Shown in pieces: positions 1-14,100 of a DNA stretch of 64,000 nt (position 1 is its first letter; each line of letters begins with the position of its first letter). The stretch comes from Alviniconcha marisindica (lineage: Eukaryota > Mollusca > Gastropoda > Provannidae), in contig JABMCL010001015.1 of assembly GCA_018857735.1 (NCBI GenBank), positions 12,501 to 76,500 on the forward strand, read 5' to 3'. Both the position numbers and the translations under genes were made by a program. The notes beneath the pieces are model-generated. The model searched no databases, was not told the DNA's origin, and saw only the letters and a program-made list of their open reading frames with translations.

Positions 1-251
1 CCTAGCAGTATTCTGTCACAATCCACCAAATTATGTAACTGCTTCACTGAAGATGTGCCGCCGCACGAAATTTTCGCTTGACGGGCTGAGCTGAGTGATT
101 GACAAGAGGACTGATCCGCTGAGAGAGAGAATGAATGAATGAATGAATAAACTTTATTTCAGTTACGAGGGTAGTGGATTAGACACAGGGCCTTTTTACA
201 TCCAGCCCTCGCCCATGAGGGACTCAGTAACTTCTACTAATACTACACATA

Positions 252-592
<341 letters not shown>

Positions 593-593
<1 letters not shown>

Positions 594-920
594 TGTGACG
601 AACAGTGAAACTTCAAGTGGAGGGGGCGGGAGGGAGGTGTCAGTCAATGCGGCCAGCTGTTCAACACTGGCTCGGCCAAGAGGGGCCTTGGGGAAGTTGT
701 CATGTGACTACTGGACGTCCGCCTTCCGTGCTGCCAAGTTTTGGCCTAAAACATCTGACTCCAGTCAAGTTTTTCTGCGGACACTGAGACACGCCGACTC
801 AGTTGTAATTTAGTCAGTGTCGAAGTTGTTACACTGACGTGTCCCGTGAGTCACTGAGTAGTCGTCACTGACTACCGAGTTAAACTACGGGGGGGGGGGG
901 GGGGCGAGGGTTATGGAGGT
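593..920. other. Upstream intergenic stretch, no gene seen
   Basis: No splice-compatible or family-recognisable coding sequence was found. It contains a 16-nt G run at 889-904, directly before the SINE. Confidence 0.5.
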
Positions 921-1274
921 GTAAGTAAGTAAACATGGTGCTTAACAGAAACCATAAGGCTTATTAGGGAAGGGGGGAAGCGGGGGGTATGGAGGTGGGG
1001 GGAGAGGGAGATTATATACTGACTGGCCTATCCGCTACACTGTCTCTGACACCACCAGAATGACTTCTGCATCATTTAACTAGTGGGCAGCGATGAGAGC
1101 CATTTTAATGTTTCATAATCAAGTTGTGAGGGACAAAGTCACAAGACAGCGTCCACAGACCACAAGCTTTGACTGAAGTGAAAGGAGAGCCGAAGCCGCC
1201 GCGGTAGATTTGAACCGAGGTCCCTCTGCTTACCAGCCTACCGCCTTACCGCTAGGCCGCCGCCAAACCGGCTC
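921..1274 (-). mobile_element. tRNA-derived SINE, copy 1
   Basis: Same family as the copy at 6138-6443, in the same minus orientation. The right end, read on the minus strand, is tRNA-like: an A-box region with GCGGTAAGGCGG, then a B-box-like GGTTCAAATC. The body carries shared blocks (gggcagcgatgagagc, gtgagggacaaagtcac, gaaaggagagccga). The tail is taagtaagtaaacatggtg. No clear target-site duplication was found. It is diverged and slightly longer than copy 2, so probably older. Confidence 0.75.
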
Positions 1275-1582
1275 ACAACTACCATACCCATTTCGCTACA
1301 ACTTGTACAAGTTCTGTTAGCCTTTGTTTTGAAGTATCCCTAAACGCGGCGTCGCAACTCATAAACTGAAACCCAAAGGCTTGGGCTCGACTTGGGCATA
1401 ACATGATCTCATTCACACAAAGTCATGACTGACATGATAATCCGCAGGAACTAAATAGTAATCAGCGAACAGACGTTGTCACCAAGTCAAGTTCTGTGCC
1501 ACTCAGTGACAAGCTTTACGAACTCACTGACAAAAACTAGTATGCCTTTCTTTTGCAGAATGTATGGAAATAATACAGCTAT

Positions 1583-1905
1583 TTAACAATGGATTATCTC
1601 GCGTTGAATCCGGAAGTGGGTATCCCCGATGGCGCATACGGTGACTAGTCTATTTTGCAGACGGACGCCATCTTTGGATGTGCGGTGTGTGATAGAATAA
1701 CAATCCAATTTAATCGGGATGTTTTCTTGTTGTAAATGATTTTTTGATGGTGCACAGCTGTCGTGAACATATTTTTCAAGGTTTTCGAGGATGTTATAGT
1801 CCATGTGCATTTCATTAAGGTTGATGTCAGCAAGTGAAAGTGTCAAAAAGTGAAAATCTCCCGCCAGATTTGCTTTTGTTTACATCGATAATTGTGTTGT
1901 TGCAG
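1583..1905 (+). promoter_or_regulatory. Candidate promoter / 5' leader of the Pumilio gene
   Basis: Just before the first recognised coding exon lies a stretch with motifs common near animal transcription starts: an ETS-type CCGGAAGTG at 1610-1618, a YY1-like GCCATCTTT at 1667-1675, an E2F-like CTCCCGCC at 1858-1865 and ATCGATA at 1884-1890. No TATA box was seen. A pyrimidine/TTG run ending in TTGCAG at 1905 could also be a 3' splice site, in which case this stretch is partly intronic and the promoter lies further upstream. Motif matches only; no transcription data. Confidence 0.35.
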
Positions 1906-1915
1906 AAATGTCGGG

Positions 1916-2101
1916 ATGTCGTGGGACGACTCAGTGACAACAAGATCACAAAATATGGCAATGAGAGCAAATCAGGTTAGGTCACAAGATGACCACAGTG
2001 TGGAATATTACGGGCGGCCTCAAAATCAGGTATCCGGACCCTTCGGACCAAGACGCGGCTGGGGTGTCAACGCTGGCATGGACGACAGTGTCCTGACAGA
2101 C
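1916..2101 (+). CDS. PUM: PUM exon 1 (residues 1-62)
   Basis: ATG at 1916; donor GAC|gtaag at 2102, phase 0. It encodes a segment with [13 protein letters not shown], which matches the RSQDD motif of vertebrate PUM N-termini. The frame is closed by TAA at 1889-1891. A possible acceptor (TTGCAG) ends at 1905. If it is used, 1916 may be internal and the true start lies in an exon to the left. An overlapping out-of-frame ATG at 1908 would end at 1937. Confidence 0.8.
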
Positions 2102-5100
2102 GTAAGAAAACGTTTTGTTCATGTCCTCCACATGTCTTTCTTTCTTGTCATAGTGCCTGTCAGTGTCGCGAAAGCCTTGTCGGTTGTACAGCAAATGACT
2201 CGGGACACTCGTGTTACGAATCACTGAACGGCCATGACTATTCCGCGTGCTCGCATCTCCTTATCGTGTCAGTAATTGTGGTTTATTTCTCGTTTAACAT
2301 CCAAAATATAGCGAAACATTGTTTTATTCTTTACATTTTTAGGCCCGTGGGATAGCGCAACAAGTCCCAGACCTGGAAAGTCGGATGCATTCGATGGATT
2401 TGAACGGGAGAGAGGTAAGCGGCCATGTTGTTTTCAGTCGCAGTCAGACAAAGCAAACAAAGCCAAGAGAGAGCCAGACTCGCAGTCACTTGACCCTGGG
2501 GTAAAAAGGAGGGGGGGGGGGGGGGGGGGTCTTGGTGTCTCTACACAGAGTGACCGGCTGTTGTGGGGAAACCCATACACCCTCGCTTCTCTTCACTTTA
2601 TTTTTGCTTTGAACACTATCTGTGTTACCCTGTTTTTATTTATAGATTGTCACACTCATCCAATGAATCATTCAAATGTGTGATAGATTTGGTATGTTAA
2701 ATGTTGGGCAAACTTTATACATTAGTTCACTGAGCCTGAGATAAGCTCAGATATTGAGGATGCTGCAGGGGTGTATTTATTATGTTTGCACTGTTTGAAA
2801 GATAAATGGTATTGGCAACCTTGAACCTTACACTGTATAGAATTAGAAACATATGCAGGCGGTATTTGTATGCTTTTTTTGCCAACTTTGGTGTCAGTTT
2901 TGGCTGGACTTACCTTGAATGCCATCTGCTCATAAACACGCAGTGTCAGTGTTGTCGCAGTGGATTATTGAAAGCATCTGTGCTATTTTAATCCAAACTG
3001 ACAGGTACACGGAGCTAGGAACTGGCATATGTTCCGGGAAAAGTAGAAATTTGCGATTCCAGAACTGAGCAGCTTGAACTCAAAGTGGGGAATATTTTAT
3101 AACACTTTTAACATGCTCTGGAATTACTCTGCTTCAAACTGCCTCTGCTGTTGGTCACAATGGTGGGACAGCTGGCATAGGAAATATATCACCAGTTCAT
3201 TATTGCAAGTCTTTCATATTGGTAGAAGGTACTGATATGGTACAGATTGTGCAGTACTACAGATTACACAGTACTACAAGCAGATCGTGCAGTGCTTGAA
3301 AATGTGAATCCGATTGCCCTGTCCTGTGGTCACACATTGTGAAATTGCTGTCACAAGAGTACTTGGCCAGTGAGACATCACACTTGGGCCAGATCACTCA
3401 GGTTTTCGCCCATGTTTTTTTTACAGTATTTAGCAGAAGTGTTACTTTGCTCTGATTTATACAAACGGTTGTACCGATCAGTTTAACATGTTCTTCCATC
3501 ATGTTTGGTGTCTTTTGGTCTACCATTGCTGCACTGCTCTTAGTCATACGATGGTGGTAATTTAATGTTGACTAAACCTGCCCCTAAGCGTAATGCCTTA
3601 CACTCGCCCTAATAATAATAATAATAATAATGAAAATTTGTAAAACGCCTACCCTCCGGCTCAAAGCGCTGAACAGGCATACACACATAATGTACATCAA
3701 GATGGAAAATGTTATATAAAAAAAGAAGATCTCAACAAGGGTTTTTAAACACTGCTAGAGATGCATGCACGCACACACACACACTGTACAGACTGATAGG
3801 AATGAAGGACAACGTGGCTTAACTGAAATATTCTGAGAAGAGAAATGTCTTGAGTTGGTTTTTGAAGGAAGAGAGAGTAGCAGAGTGCCTGTTTGTCTTG
3901 GGGGAGATTGTTCCAGATATGGGGGCCAAAGTGTGAGAAAGTGCAAAAGCCATGGGTTTTGCGGTTGAAGCGTTGGATTTTGAGCATGCGGGTGTCTGGC
4001 GGAGAGAGCAGGAAGGACTGTAAAGGTGTAGCAGCTCAGAAAGATCAGAGGGAGTGGAACCTGTGATTGGATTGTAACAAGCAGTTTTGTATTTTATTCA
4101 TTCAGAAATTGGGAGCCAGTGCAGTTGCTGTAGGAGAGATGTGCAGTTTTGATGGCATGGAGCTCTGAGAATGAGGCGTGCAGCAGTATTTTCTGCTCAC
4201 TTCCTTGTGAATACATTTTTATCATTACACCGTTAACAGTAACTGCTAACATGCGGGGCCCGACATTAAACCTTGCCTGACTGCCAGGGACCTTGTAGTC
4301 AGGCTACCCATCTTCATGGTGAAGTTGCCTGACCGGGCAGGTGAATTTTTTTTCTTGTGCATGTCATGCTTTTTCCAGCCTTCTCTCTCTCTTGCTTTTT
4401 TTTTTTTTTTTTTAATGCAGCAAACTGGTTTCATTTTTTCACACATGTCAATCAGCAGGGATCCATTGAGCTATCTCCCTTGAGATTTTTTTTTTAAAAT
4501 CAACATTACAATTTGCTTTGTGATTGGCTGCTTAAATTGTAAATGTCAATCAGCCAGTGAGAAACATTTTTGCTTGCACTGTCATGAAGTCCAGAAAATC
4601 TGCACTAGTTGCTGATTAGGGCACTTGCGGCCAAGGTTGGTTTGTACACACAGGGTAGTTTTTGTACACATTGTCCAGGCTGGCTGATCTGTATAACTAG
4701 GGGGTGAACTGCATTCTTATTCTGAACCAGGTTGTTTTACAATTTTCCCACATTCACATCTGCAGAGGTCCTGTGTGCAAATTCGCACCATGTGTATTGT
4801 GTGGTAGACATGCATACTTGGGGGGGGGGGGGGGATTTAAAAAAAAGAAATGTATGTGTTATCATTTACACTGACTACAGCTTGCGTACCATTTGTGTTC
4901 AAACATGGAATTACTGTAATTCGTATGGAGTTGATTTGTTAAGCATACTCTATGAGGAGGAACTTTATACCAGGTTAAAATAAAATTAATGTGTTTCTGC
5001 ACAATCAGTGTTAATGTGTTTCTGCACAATATACCAGTTTAAAATTAAAATGTTTCTGCATAATCAGGAGAATTACATAACTGAGTACAACTTTTTTTCT

Positions 5101-8100
5101 TTTTGTAACTCAAAGGTGTTCTCACTCCTTAGATTAAGTGTGCACAATTATAAGTTGTGTTACTTTTAGATACTGTGTGACATGCATGACATTAGAAAAA
5201 TGTTGCTGTCAAGTGTCAGATCAGTCTGAGGCTGAATAACATTCTCAACAGTAAGCGTGATACTAAAGTTGACAATAATTTGAATAAATGAAGGCGAAAA
5301 TAAAACCAGAAATTTTAGACACTAAAACAGCAATAGCGAATGACCATAGTAAATTGCATGAATTTCCTGAGCACAGGTAAAACTGGACAGCTGTTTTACT
5401 TTGTTGTTACCGTGTTAGTTTGTTTTAGTGTTTTACTGGGTTAGCGCATTTGTTCAAATGTTTGGGCAACCGAGAAGTGGTGCCGGTTGAGTTGATTTTT
5501 CGTCCACTTGCCCAACAGGGCAGATAGGAAATAAAGTTAATGTCAAGCCGTGACCTGTGAGAAATAAAGGCGACCATGCAAACATTTGAAGATAAAAATG
5601 AATGAACTTGAATGTATTGAACTGGCCAGTAAAACCAGTTGCAGGGAGTGGACTTAAGTAACACTTCAGAATTGATGTATTGATCAGTGTTGCAGAGATG
5701 CCAAAACAGCAGTACAGTGGCACTGGCAGTCAGGCCTGAGTGCTATTTGTAAATTTGTTTCTCCAGCAAAACTGCACATTTCCAAAACTGCCAAGAAGTG
5801 AGGCACTGCATTTTCTCCCTCTCCTGTCTCCTGATAACAGCTGTTCTTGTTATGAATCGTGCAACTGGGGGAAATAATGTAAAATTTCTATAATGAGCAA
5901 CACTCCAGGGATGTACCGGCTAGAAATTGACTGATTGCTGATATGGACATACCATATGCTGGAGGCATGAATAGGGCATTTGTCTTCTTTCACTTACCAG
6001 TAACACTAACAGTGGGATATTTTCATTGGTCATAAGCTGTAGCCACTAACCCTTTAGAGTATGTGACTGTGACAGTTATTCACATGTGAAACATGCATGC
6101 AAGAAAACATTTCTTTTCACATGAGAATTTTGACATAGTAAACATGGTGTTTAACATCCACAGAAACCATAAGGCTTATTAGGGATGGGGGGAAGGGGGT
6201 ATGGAGGTGGGGGAAGAGGGAGAGTATATACCTATCGCTACACTGTCACCACCAGAACGACCTGCATTAAGATGGGCAGCGATGAGAGCTGTTTTAATGT
6301 TTCATTAATTGTGAGGGACAAAGTCACAAGACCGTGTCCACAAACGACAACTTTTGAAGAGAAAGGAGAGCCGAGGTGGTATCGAACCGAGGTCCTTCCG
6401 CTTACCAGCCTACTGCCTTACCGCTCGGCCAAACCGGCTCTCAAGAATTTTGACATACCCACAAGGGCACTTTTGAGTGTGCTGTGCATACATAATCCAC
6501 CAAGAAAAGACTGGTTGTAATTATGTTTGTCAGAGATACTCTTTAAGTCTTTGTGTTGTTTTGGCAGGACTCCCCAGTTTTTCACATTCTACAGGGTAGA
6601 CTCGCCCCTGTCTTGCAATTTAAGAGGGTATTTTGACCCTCTTCCTAAAATTCAAAATGGTATCCTTTTGTCAGTTTTGAGAAAAATAAAAATAAAGGGA
6701 AAACAACCTGAACAACATCAGGCATGCACATGCAGGGTGGGGAGTAGAGTAAGTAAGTAAGTAACTTGGTGTTTTACTCCCAGTCAACCAGTGCGGTTAT
6801 ATCAGGGCAATTGGGGGGTAAAGAGAGAGAAAAAATCTGCAATCAAGTCCAAGACAGTCAACAGAGTTTGGAAATGTGTGTTAGGGCTCCCAGTTTTTGT
6901 GTGAATACTTTGACAGAAATCAGACTTGACATGAATCAGACCATCAGATTTGGAAACTGGGAGATAGTACAGCATCCTAGTTGTCTCCTTTTTTCACCTC
7001 CTGTCGATGCTGAATGCTGAAAGTTCATCAAAACCAGTACAGTATTTTCATATGCTTGATTGTTGGAGCATAACCGTATTAGTGTATGTATCACTTCTGT
7101 GCAAACACAGCACTTCATTGTTTGGAATAGCCAAGTTAGACTCACTTAGCCATACACTCCTAGTCCTAAAACACCTTGAGTTACAAGTCTCACTTTTTGC
7201 TGCAGGCCTACTGAAGTTAGGTTCACTGGTTCATTAAATGCATTGGCTGAATCTTCAGGGTATTTTGCTTTAATTTGGCATACTGATAAGCCATGCCTTT
7301 AGCACCACTACAATAAATATGCACACAGTGATGAATGTTCACATAATTCACTGCAGCTTCTGTGATTGGATAAACTGAAAGGCAATAGCTAGTGAACATC
7401 CTGAAAACATTTTACTTGCTCATTCGTAACACATTTGACACAGTGTCACCTCACCATTTGTGCCACTGCAGCTTTAGTAATGTGTTGCAATATCTTAGTA
7501 TTTATGTGGGATTGTCTGTCTTGGTGAAAAATCAGTGGTCATCATTACCTGCTGGACAGATTTTTGGGGTAATTTTCACACACAGAATTTGAGGTTCTAG
7601 TGCATGGATATGCACATATTGTGGGTTTTGGGGAGCCCTGTTTGGGCTTATTCAAGTTATTTTTTGTTGGTTGCTTTTATGTAGTGCTATTCTCTGCTCT
7701 TGACTAGACTTGCTGCACTCTTGTTGCGTGTGATTCTGAATGAGTGACTGTAGCCTTTTTATATTGAGTGTTTCTGAATCTCCCTTGAAGTCGTGTACCT
7801 ACGGCACTATGTTGTTGCTATATGGCTGGTGCCACAGGAAGCTGCAGCCTTCTCAGTGTTGCTGCAAAATAATTGACGGGTGTCAATATGGCCAGAGGCA
7901 TGGGGAGAGAACTCCAGCTTGAAAACTTTATTCTACAACTACAAGGATTGTGGATTAGGTTCAGTCAAAAACCTGTCTAACAACTAGTCCTTGCTAAGCT
8001 GCTGATGAGTAATTATAAAATTACAGGGCATCATTTGTATACATACAGGCTTGATTGAGTGAGTTAAATTTTATATGTGAGAATTCATTAGAATTTCCGC

Positions 8101-11100
8101 ACAAAACATGTTCACACAAAGAGAGATCAGACTAGATGAGCAATGGTAATCTGTGATCTAGTAACCTGTGTTGTGAACTTCCGATGTGTGTGGATTTTTG
8201 CATCGGTGGTTAGTCAATTCGTTTAAAAATTAATGCATGAGTAAGAGTATGACAAATGAATTAGAATTGTAGACAAGTTTATTCAGACTGTTTTGGAAAA
8301 TGATATTCATTGTTGATTGATCAATCTGACAGCTTCAGAAAGTGATTTGTCATACAATCGCTGTCATAGCATACTTACTGAAGATACATGATGAGGATAT
8401 TCTGGTGTTTTTTTTTCCTTTTAATTAAATGGATTGGTGTCAACTGTATGAAGAGGAAAGATTTGATACCCTTTAAATTGGTTGACACTGTTTATTACTG
8501 TAAGTGTTGATGAATCTGTCTACTGTCTAGGTGACTTTAAAAACAAGTTTTGCAAAATAACAGAAAACAATTCACTCTTGAATTTACAAAATTTGCACTG
8601 TAGTTCCAGTACTAGTAGGTGCTGACTGGTGGCATGGTTGAAAAGTATGTTGATTCATCCAAAAGATAGACTTCTTTGTTGATTTTGTCTTAGTTCCTTG
8701 ATTTGTTTGTTTTTGTTTGTTTGTTTGTTTGATAATACATGAATTCTTGTTGGGCACCTCATTGAGTCATCTCGAGATTAGTCCTAAGAGCTTATGGAAG
8801 GGATGTGGAAAGAGCACAGAAAGAAGACCGTGGAGTGGAAAATTCAGCTGCCGGACACCCATCCCCAGACCTTTCAATCATGAATTGTGGCCATACTACT
8901 GAGCTGTCCCAGGGCCCCTAGTCAAAGAAAGGAGAAAACTTCAGTGCAAGATTGAATAGGGAGAGGGCACTGTGCTTTGTTGAATGAGGGCAAGTGAGAG
9001 GGTGGCTGCCCTTGGCTTTGCAGTTTCACTGGGAGTGGGAGCTTTTTGCCACTGGTGCTTGAGTTGTGATTGAAAGTTTTGATACCTTGGGCTTGTGCTG
9101 CTGCCACTGTACCAGTGTAGAGATTAGTTTCAAAGTTTGACTTGGAAACTGATTTTTAAGCAATGGCCTGTGCAGATTACTCATCCTGTTGTTGAACCCA
9201 TTGTGTGAAATGTGTTCTTCCTGTAGCAAACATAGTGCAGCAAACAGATTGTTTTGTTAGCCTGCTTTATGAAGTATGAGGTTAACAACTCATTTTGTTA
9301 GCCTACTTTATCATTTTACTGAAGTTAATAACTTATTTTGTTAGCCTGCTTTCTGAGGTTAATAACTTATTTTGTTAGCCTGCTTTCTGAGGTTAATAAC
9401 TTATTTTGTTAGTCTGCTTTCTGAGGTTAATTTATTTTGTTAGCCTGCTTTCTGAGGTTAATAACTTGCACTTAGGTGTTAAGAAGGTAAAACAGAGGTT
9501 GTGATGCTTGCACATGCAAGCACAGCTCATCACATGTGTACTTAATAATTTTTGCAAAAATATATGTACATTCTTGTGCACATGCACATACAGACATGCA
9601 CTCTGTCACACACACATGAGCTATCTCCATTTTAAGCACACGTGTGCATGTGCACACACACATGCACTTGCACATAGTGCTGTTGTAGGACTGTTCAAAC
9701 TGATGATGACCTCTGTAGTCCATATTTAATAAAGTGTGTCACATAAGTTGGTGCTCCCACACTGCATTTGTAATCCACAAGGAAGTTGCATTGTGTGCTT
9801 CACCCCAGGAAGTAAAATGCCTGCTCCATTTTCCTCATACACTTGCACACTGGGTTTTGGGGGGGTTCTGAGCCTTTCAGTCTGTCCATCTCATACAAGT
9901 GATAGGGACATTGAGGCAGGATGAAATTCTGATTCGTGTTGAGAGTGGTTTCTATCACTTGTGTTCTGCCTGGTAGAACTGGGAGTGTGTAAAACTTGCG
10001 TGGTTTTATATTTTGAATTATTTTAGAATTTTGTGGTTATGTTTGTGTGTGAGTGTGTGTGGAGTTAATTATTTACAAATCAAATGAGACTGTTTGGAAA
10101 TTTATGAAAACCCAAACGAAGCAAGTGTGAGAGTCATTGCATTGGCTCGGTGACATGTTCTCACTGGGTAGCATACCCCGCAAGAAGCTGAAACGCTGCA
10201 ACAAACGCCCCAGAAGTGTCTGCCTTAGCCATGTGGGGTCCCCATACCTGGGGACAGCTTTACACAGTGCAGCTTCAAACTCGGCATTTCAGGCGGCATT
10301 CATGTTTTTGTTCGAAGACCCCCTGTATCACCCCTATGTGAGTACCAGATGTGATCCATGTAGCGCCGCGTGTGTGGAAACTGGAGTGGTAGTTATGCCA
10401 GTGCTGCAATCCTGAATTTGTGGCATCAGCAGTTGGTTTAGTTTCAAGCATGCTGATGCCCATGTGAAATAGTCCGTTTGAAAAATGAATTTGCTATGAA
10501 AACCAGTGTTCTTTGTTTTTAAACTACTGAACAAGAAAGTGTTGATCAGAAATAGTTGGGATAATTTTGCTTTCCTTTGAAATAATTGTGCTGCCTAAGC
10601 TTTGACCTCTGCCCTCATGTGATTATAATTGGACAGAAATGTACTGTATTGCTTTCCTCCTCTTATTTTTTCTGTCTTCTTTTTTTAAGGGCCCCATGAC
10701 ATGTGCATAGCATTTGTACTATTATACTTTTTTGTACTAACTACTATACTGTAGACTTCAAGTGGGCCCTGGGTGTCAAAATTTGGTCTGCACTGTTGAA
10801 AGGAATACAGATGTATAGTTATAGTACTGTACATGCCAGCAATGAAAGTTTAGTACTTTAACCCTTTCACTGCCATGCTTGCCACACTGTCATTCAGAAA
10901 ACGACCAGTAAAAGTGCCAAATTTCAAACCATTAAAGGCTTTTTTGCCCCTTCCACATGAGCACGTGAAAGGACTTCTATCAAAATGAACAGTACTGAAA
11001 GTAGATTTGTTATACTTCTACAGGACCATCAGATATACTGTTTGCAAGTGTGTATGTATGCACTTTTCAGCCCAGAAATTTTACAGGCTGTGGCAGTGAA

Positions 11101-14100
11101 GGGGTTAATCTAGTTTAAAGGAATTAGCTTTCTTGTCTTGATGTAGGCATTTTGCATGAGGGTAAGCAGTCCACTGGGTTCAGTAACTGTGTCTAGCCCA
11201 CCTAGTCCTAGCCAAGGTCTTGTAAAGTTGTATGCTTCAGGTTTTCCTTATGGAAAAGAGCCTCCCAGTCCCACAGAGGAAGGTTTTTTTTATGAGTATT
11301 ATCCTGGCAAAACTGTGGAGAATTTGCTTTAAAGTCCAGGGTAAATTGGTACCACAGTCCTAGCTGCCTTTTCCTGAGAAAACCAGCCCATGTTTTGTGT
11401 CATGGCCAGAGCCTTCCTGAACAGACAGTAGAATGTTGTTGTTAAGAAGTAGATAATGGAAATTCAACAAAAGGTTGAGGTTGACAGGCATCTCAGATTT
11501 TATCATATCGTAAAACAAGACACTTGACACAGCATATGGTTTGGTTTGCTTTTCCTGCCATTTGTTTCACACTCAGTGAATGAAAAAATTGAAGTGACTT
11601 TCCCATGTCCCTGTATGGTTTTCGTTCTTGTTAAAACGTTTTTATTGCTTTGGGGCAACTTGGATTTGTTGGGCAGGCACAAGAAACTCCAGGAGTAAAG
11701 CTAGTAGCTAGTCTGGAATCAGACTTTTTGGACTTTATTGTGATTTATTCATGGATCTGAACTGAACCTGAAATCCAACTGTTGCACAAAGAGATTTCAG
11801 GGGATTTTGATACTTGCTAATGCTAGCACTGTCTCCTGTGGTAATAGAATGACCCCTCCTCCACTTTCCCTTTCTGCAAACAACAGCAAAACATCTGGCA
11901 ACATTGCTGAGACTGGACTGAGTGGTTTACTCATTTAGGCCAGCCTGGCATTGTAACATACAGGAAAAAAAGTTCATAGATCAGATGTACAGGTCTATAA
12001 AAAAAATATATATTTCCTCGTACACATCCACTTGATGGTTAAGAAAAGTCTTATACACAGCAGGGAAAAACAACAACTAAGCACACAAGTGACCAGAAGA
12101 AAGGACCAAAAACACAAAAATACACAGAAAAAAGTCAGTTTTAATATTTTTTAACATTAGGGGAAGAAGAGAGTGACGATATTATTGTGCAGTGACTGCA
12201 AAATGGATGCCCATGCTGAGATTTCCTGTTTGCTTCTTTGTTTCCTTCCTTCTTCTTTTTCCTTCCTTTTTTTAAACTTTAATCCAGCGTGTGAATTTTT
12301 TTCTTTGCCTTACCCAGGGAAGTGTGGGCAGTACTTTCCTGTGTCCAGACAGTGGTATAGATATCGGTGTTGGGGATTTTTGATGTGTGCACATACAGTG
12401 ATGCATGTCTGGGCTCTATGAACACCACTTCAGTAGAGATTTAAAAATGCACTGTAAAAAGCTAGTCACTCATGTCAAATCACATGCAAGCACAATGAGT
12501 GCTTGAGAGTGGAGAATAGCACTATATAAAAATATAAAAAATAAAAACAATCAACAACAATGGGGAATCAAACCCATGTTGGTACTTGGTATTGCGCCTA
12601 GTTTTTTGGTCCCACACTCTGCCATGGTACCGAGTGAGCTAGCAGTCCCACCCCTAACCTTTTTCGGTTTTGTTGTTGTTCTCAGCAGGCTCTGAACGCA
12701 AACAAGGCCAAGACATGGAGCCTGGACGACAACAGCAAGCCCGACACCCGAGGCTACATGGGATGGGGGCCCAGGGACGACAACTCCTGGGGTGGGACCC
12801 CTGCTGGCATGTCACGTGAGACACCCCTTCTTTTTCTACCCCTTCCCATAGCATGGTCCTCTGCTGTAGTTCTCGCCCACGAGTCCATCCAACGTCTGCT
12901 GCAGCAGCTGGAAGCATCATTTTGATGCTGCGAGGACACAGCTCATACAGTTGTGTTTATTGGCTGTATTTTGTGCGTGCATTGTCAGTGATGCTACATT
13001 GTTGTAATTAATGTAAATATGCATCTGATGGCTTAGTAACATCAGAAATACATTATCACTACAGTTACGTGCGCATAATCATAATTATGTGCTTTAGGTG
13101 GTAGTAAGCTGCCATATAGTTTGTCTTATGTCCCATAATCAAGCTGATGCCTCCATCAGTTGAGACTTCTATTAATTAATTAAAATATTTATACAGTGCA
13201 AAATCTTGTCCGGATAGGCATTTTGAGCTTGCATGCATACATGCCTGCCCACTACACCTGCACTACCCCAGCTGGCTAATAAATATGAAAATCTACTAGC
13301 TTGGAAGAATTATTACTAGCCTCAGATTTCCCCCCCCCCCCCCCCCCCCCCACTCTTTAAAGTTTACAAAAAGCATTAGTTCCTTTTCATCCCTGGCTCC
13401 ATTTTTGCAGTTTTTTTATAGCCATTAGCCAAGTTAAATGGTGGCAACATTGGATTGCATGACTGTTTGAATATGATGTCAGGTAGTCAGTAGCTAGTGC
13501 TAACGTTCAGAAACAAGACCAAATACACAAAAGGTTACAAAGAATGCTAATTTTAATTAGATGACACATAATGTCTGAAATAAGATCAAAAGGTTACAAA
13601 GAATGCTGATTTTAATTACACAACACATCTAAAAGAAGATCAAAATACATGAAAGGTTATAAATGATGCTGATTTTAATCAGACACCACATCTGCAAATG
13701 TTCAGGGTAGAACCCTTTGCCAAGCAACAACAGACAGTACAGTAACAAACAATGATGAAAATTGTCTACTGGGGCTTGTTGAAGCATTAACTGTGGGGTG
13801 TGCATTAAAGTATTGACCTCAGAAACAATAGACCTTTTGTGTTTATCGGGGTTTCCTGTGGAGTGTGTTGAACAATTAACCTCAATAACAGTAGACTCTT
13901 TCCCAAAGACTGTTTATCAGGGTTTCCTGTAGAGTGTGTCATTTTATTTAGCTACAAATTTTGTACAGTCAGCGAGTTTTGATTTTGTCAGTGTTGGTCT
14001 GTTGTTAACAAAATGCAGTGAAATAGTCGGTGCCTTACAAGGTCTTGTTGGGGACAGTCTCTCTCTCTCAGTCTCACTGGGTGATTACATTTTCTCGCAT

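Larger units (their letters stand above)
2415..12688 (+). other. Intron 2 (10.3 kb)
   Basis: The longest intron. It holds a LINE fragment, a SINE, a piggyBac-like MITE, a 35-bp array and an L2-tailed repeat, each listed separately. Poly(G) runs lie at 2511-2529 and 4820-4834. The remaining sequence is AT-rich, with no ORF that resembles a known protein or has matching splice sites. Confidence 0.8.

Noticed and set aside
10137..10415. 92-codon ORF as a possible extra PUM exon in intron 2
   Set aside because: No similarity to Pumilio N-termini; exons 2 and 3 already join in phase without it.
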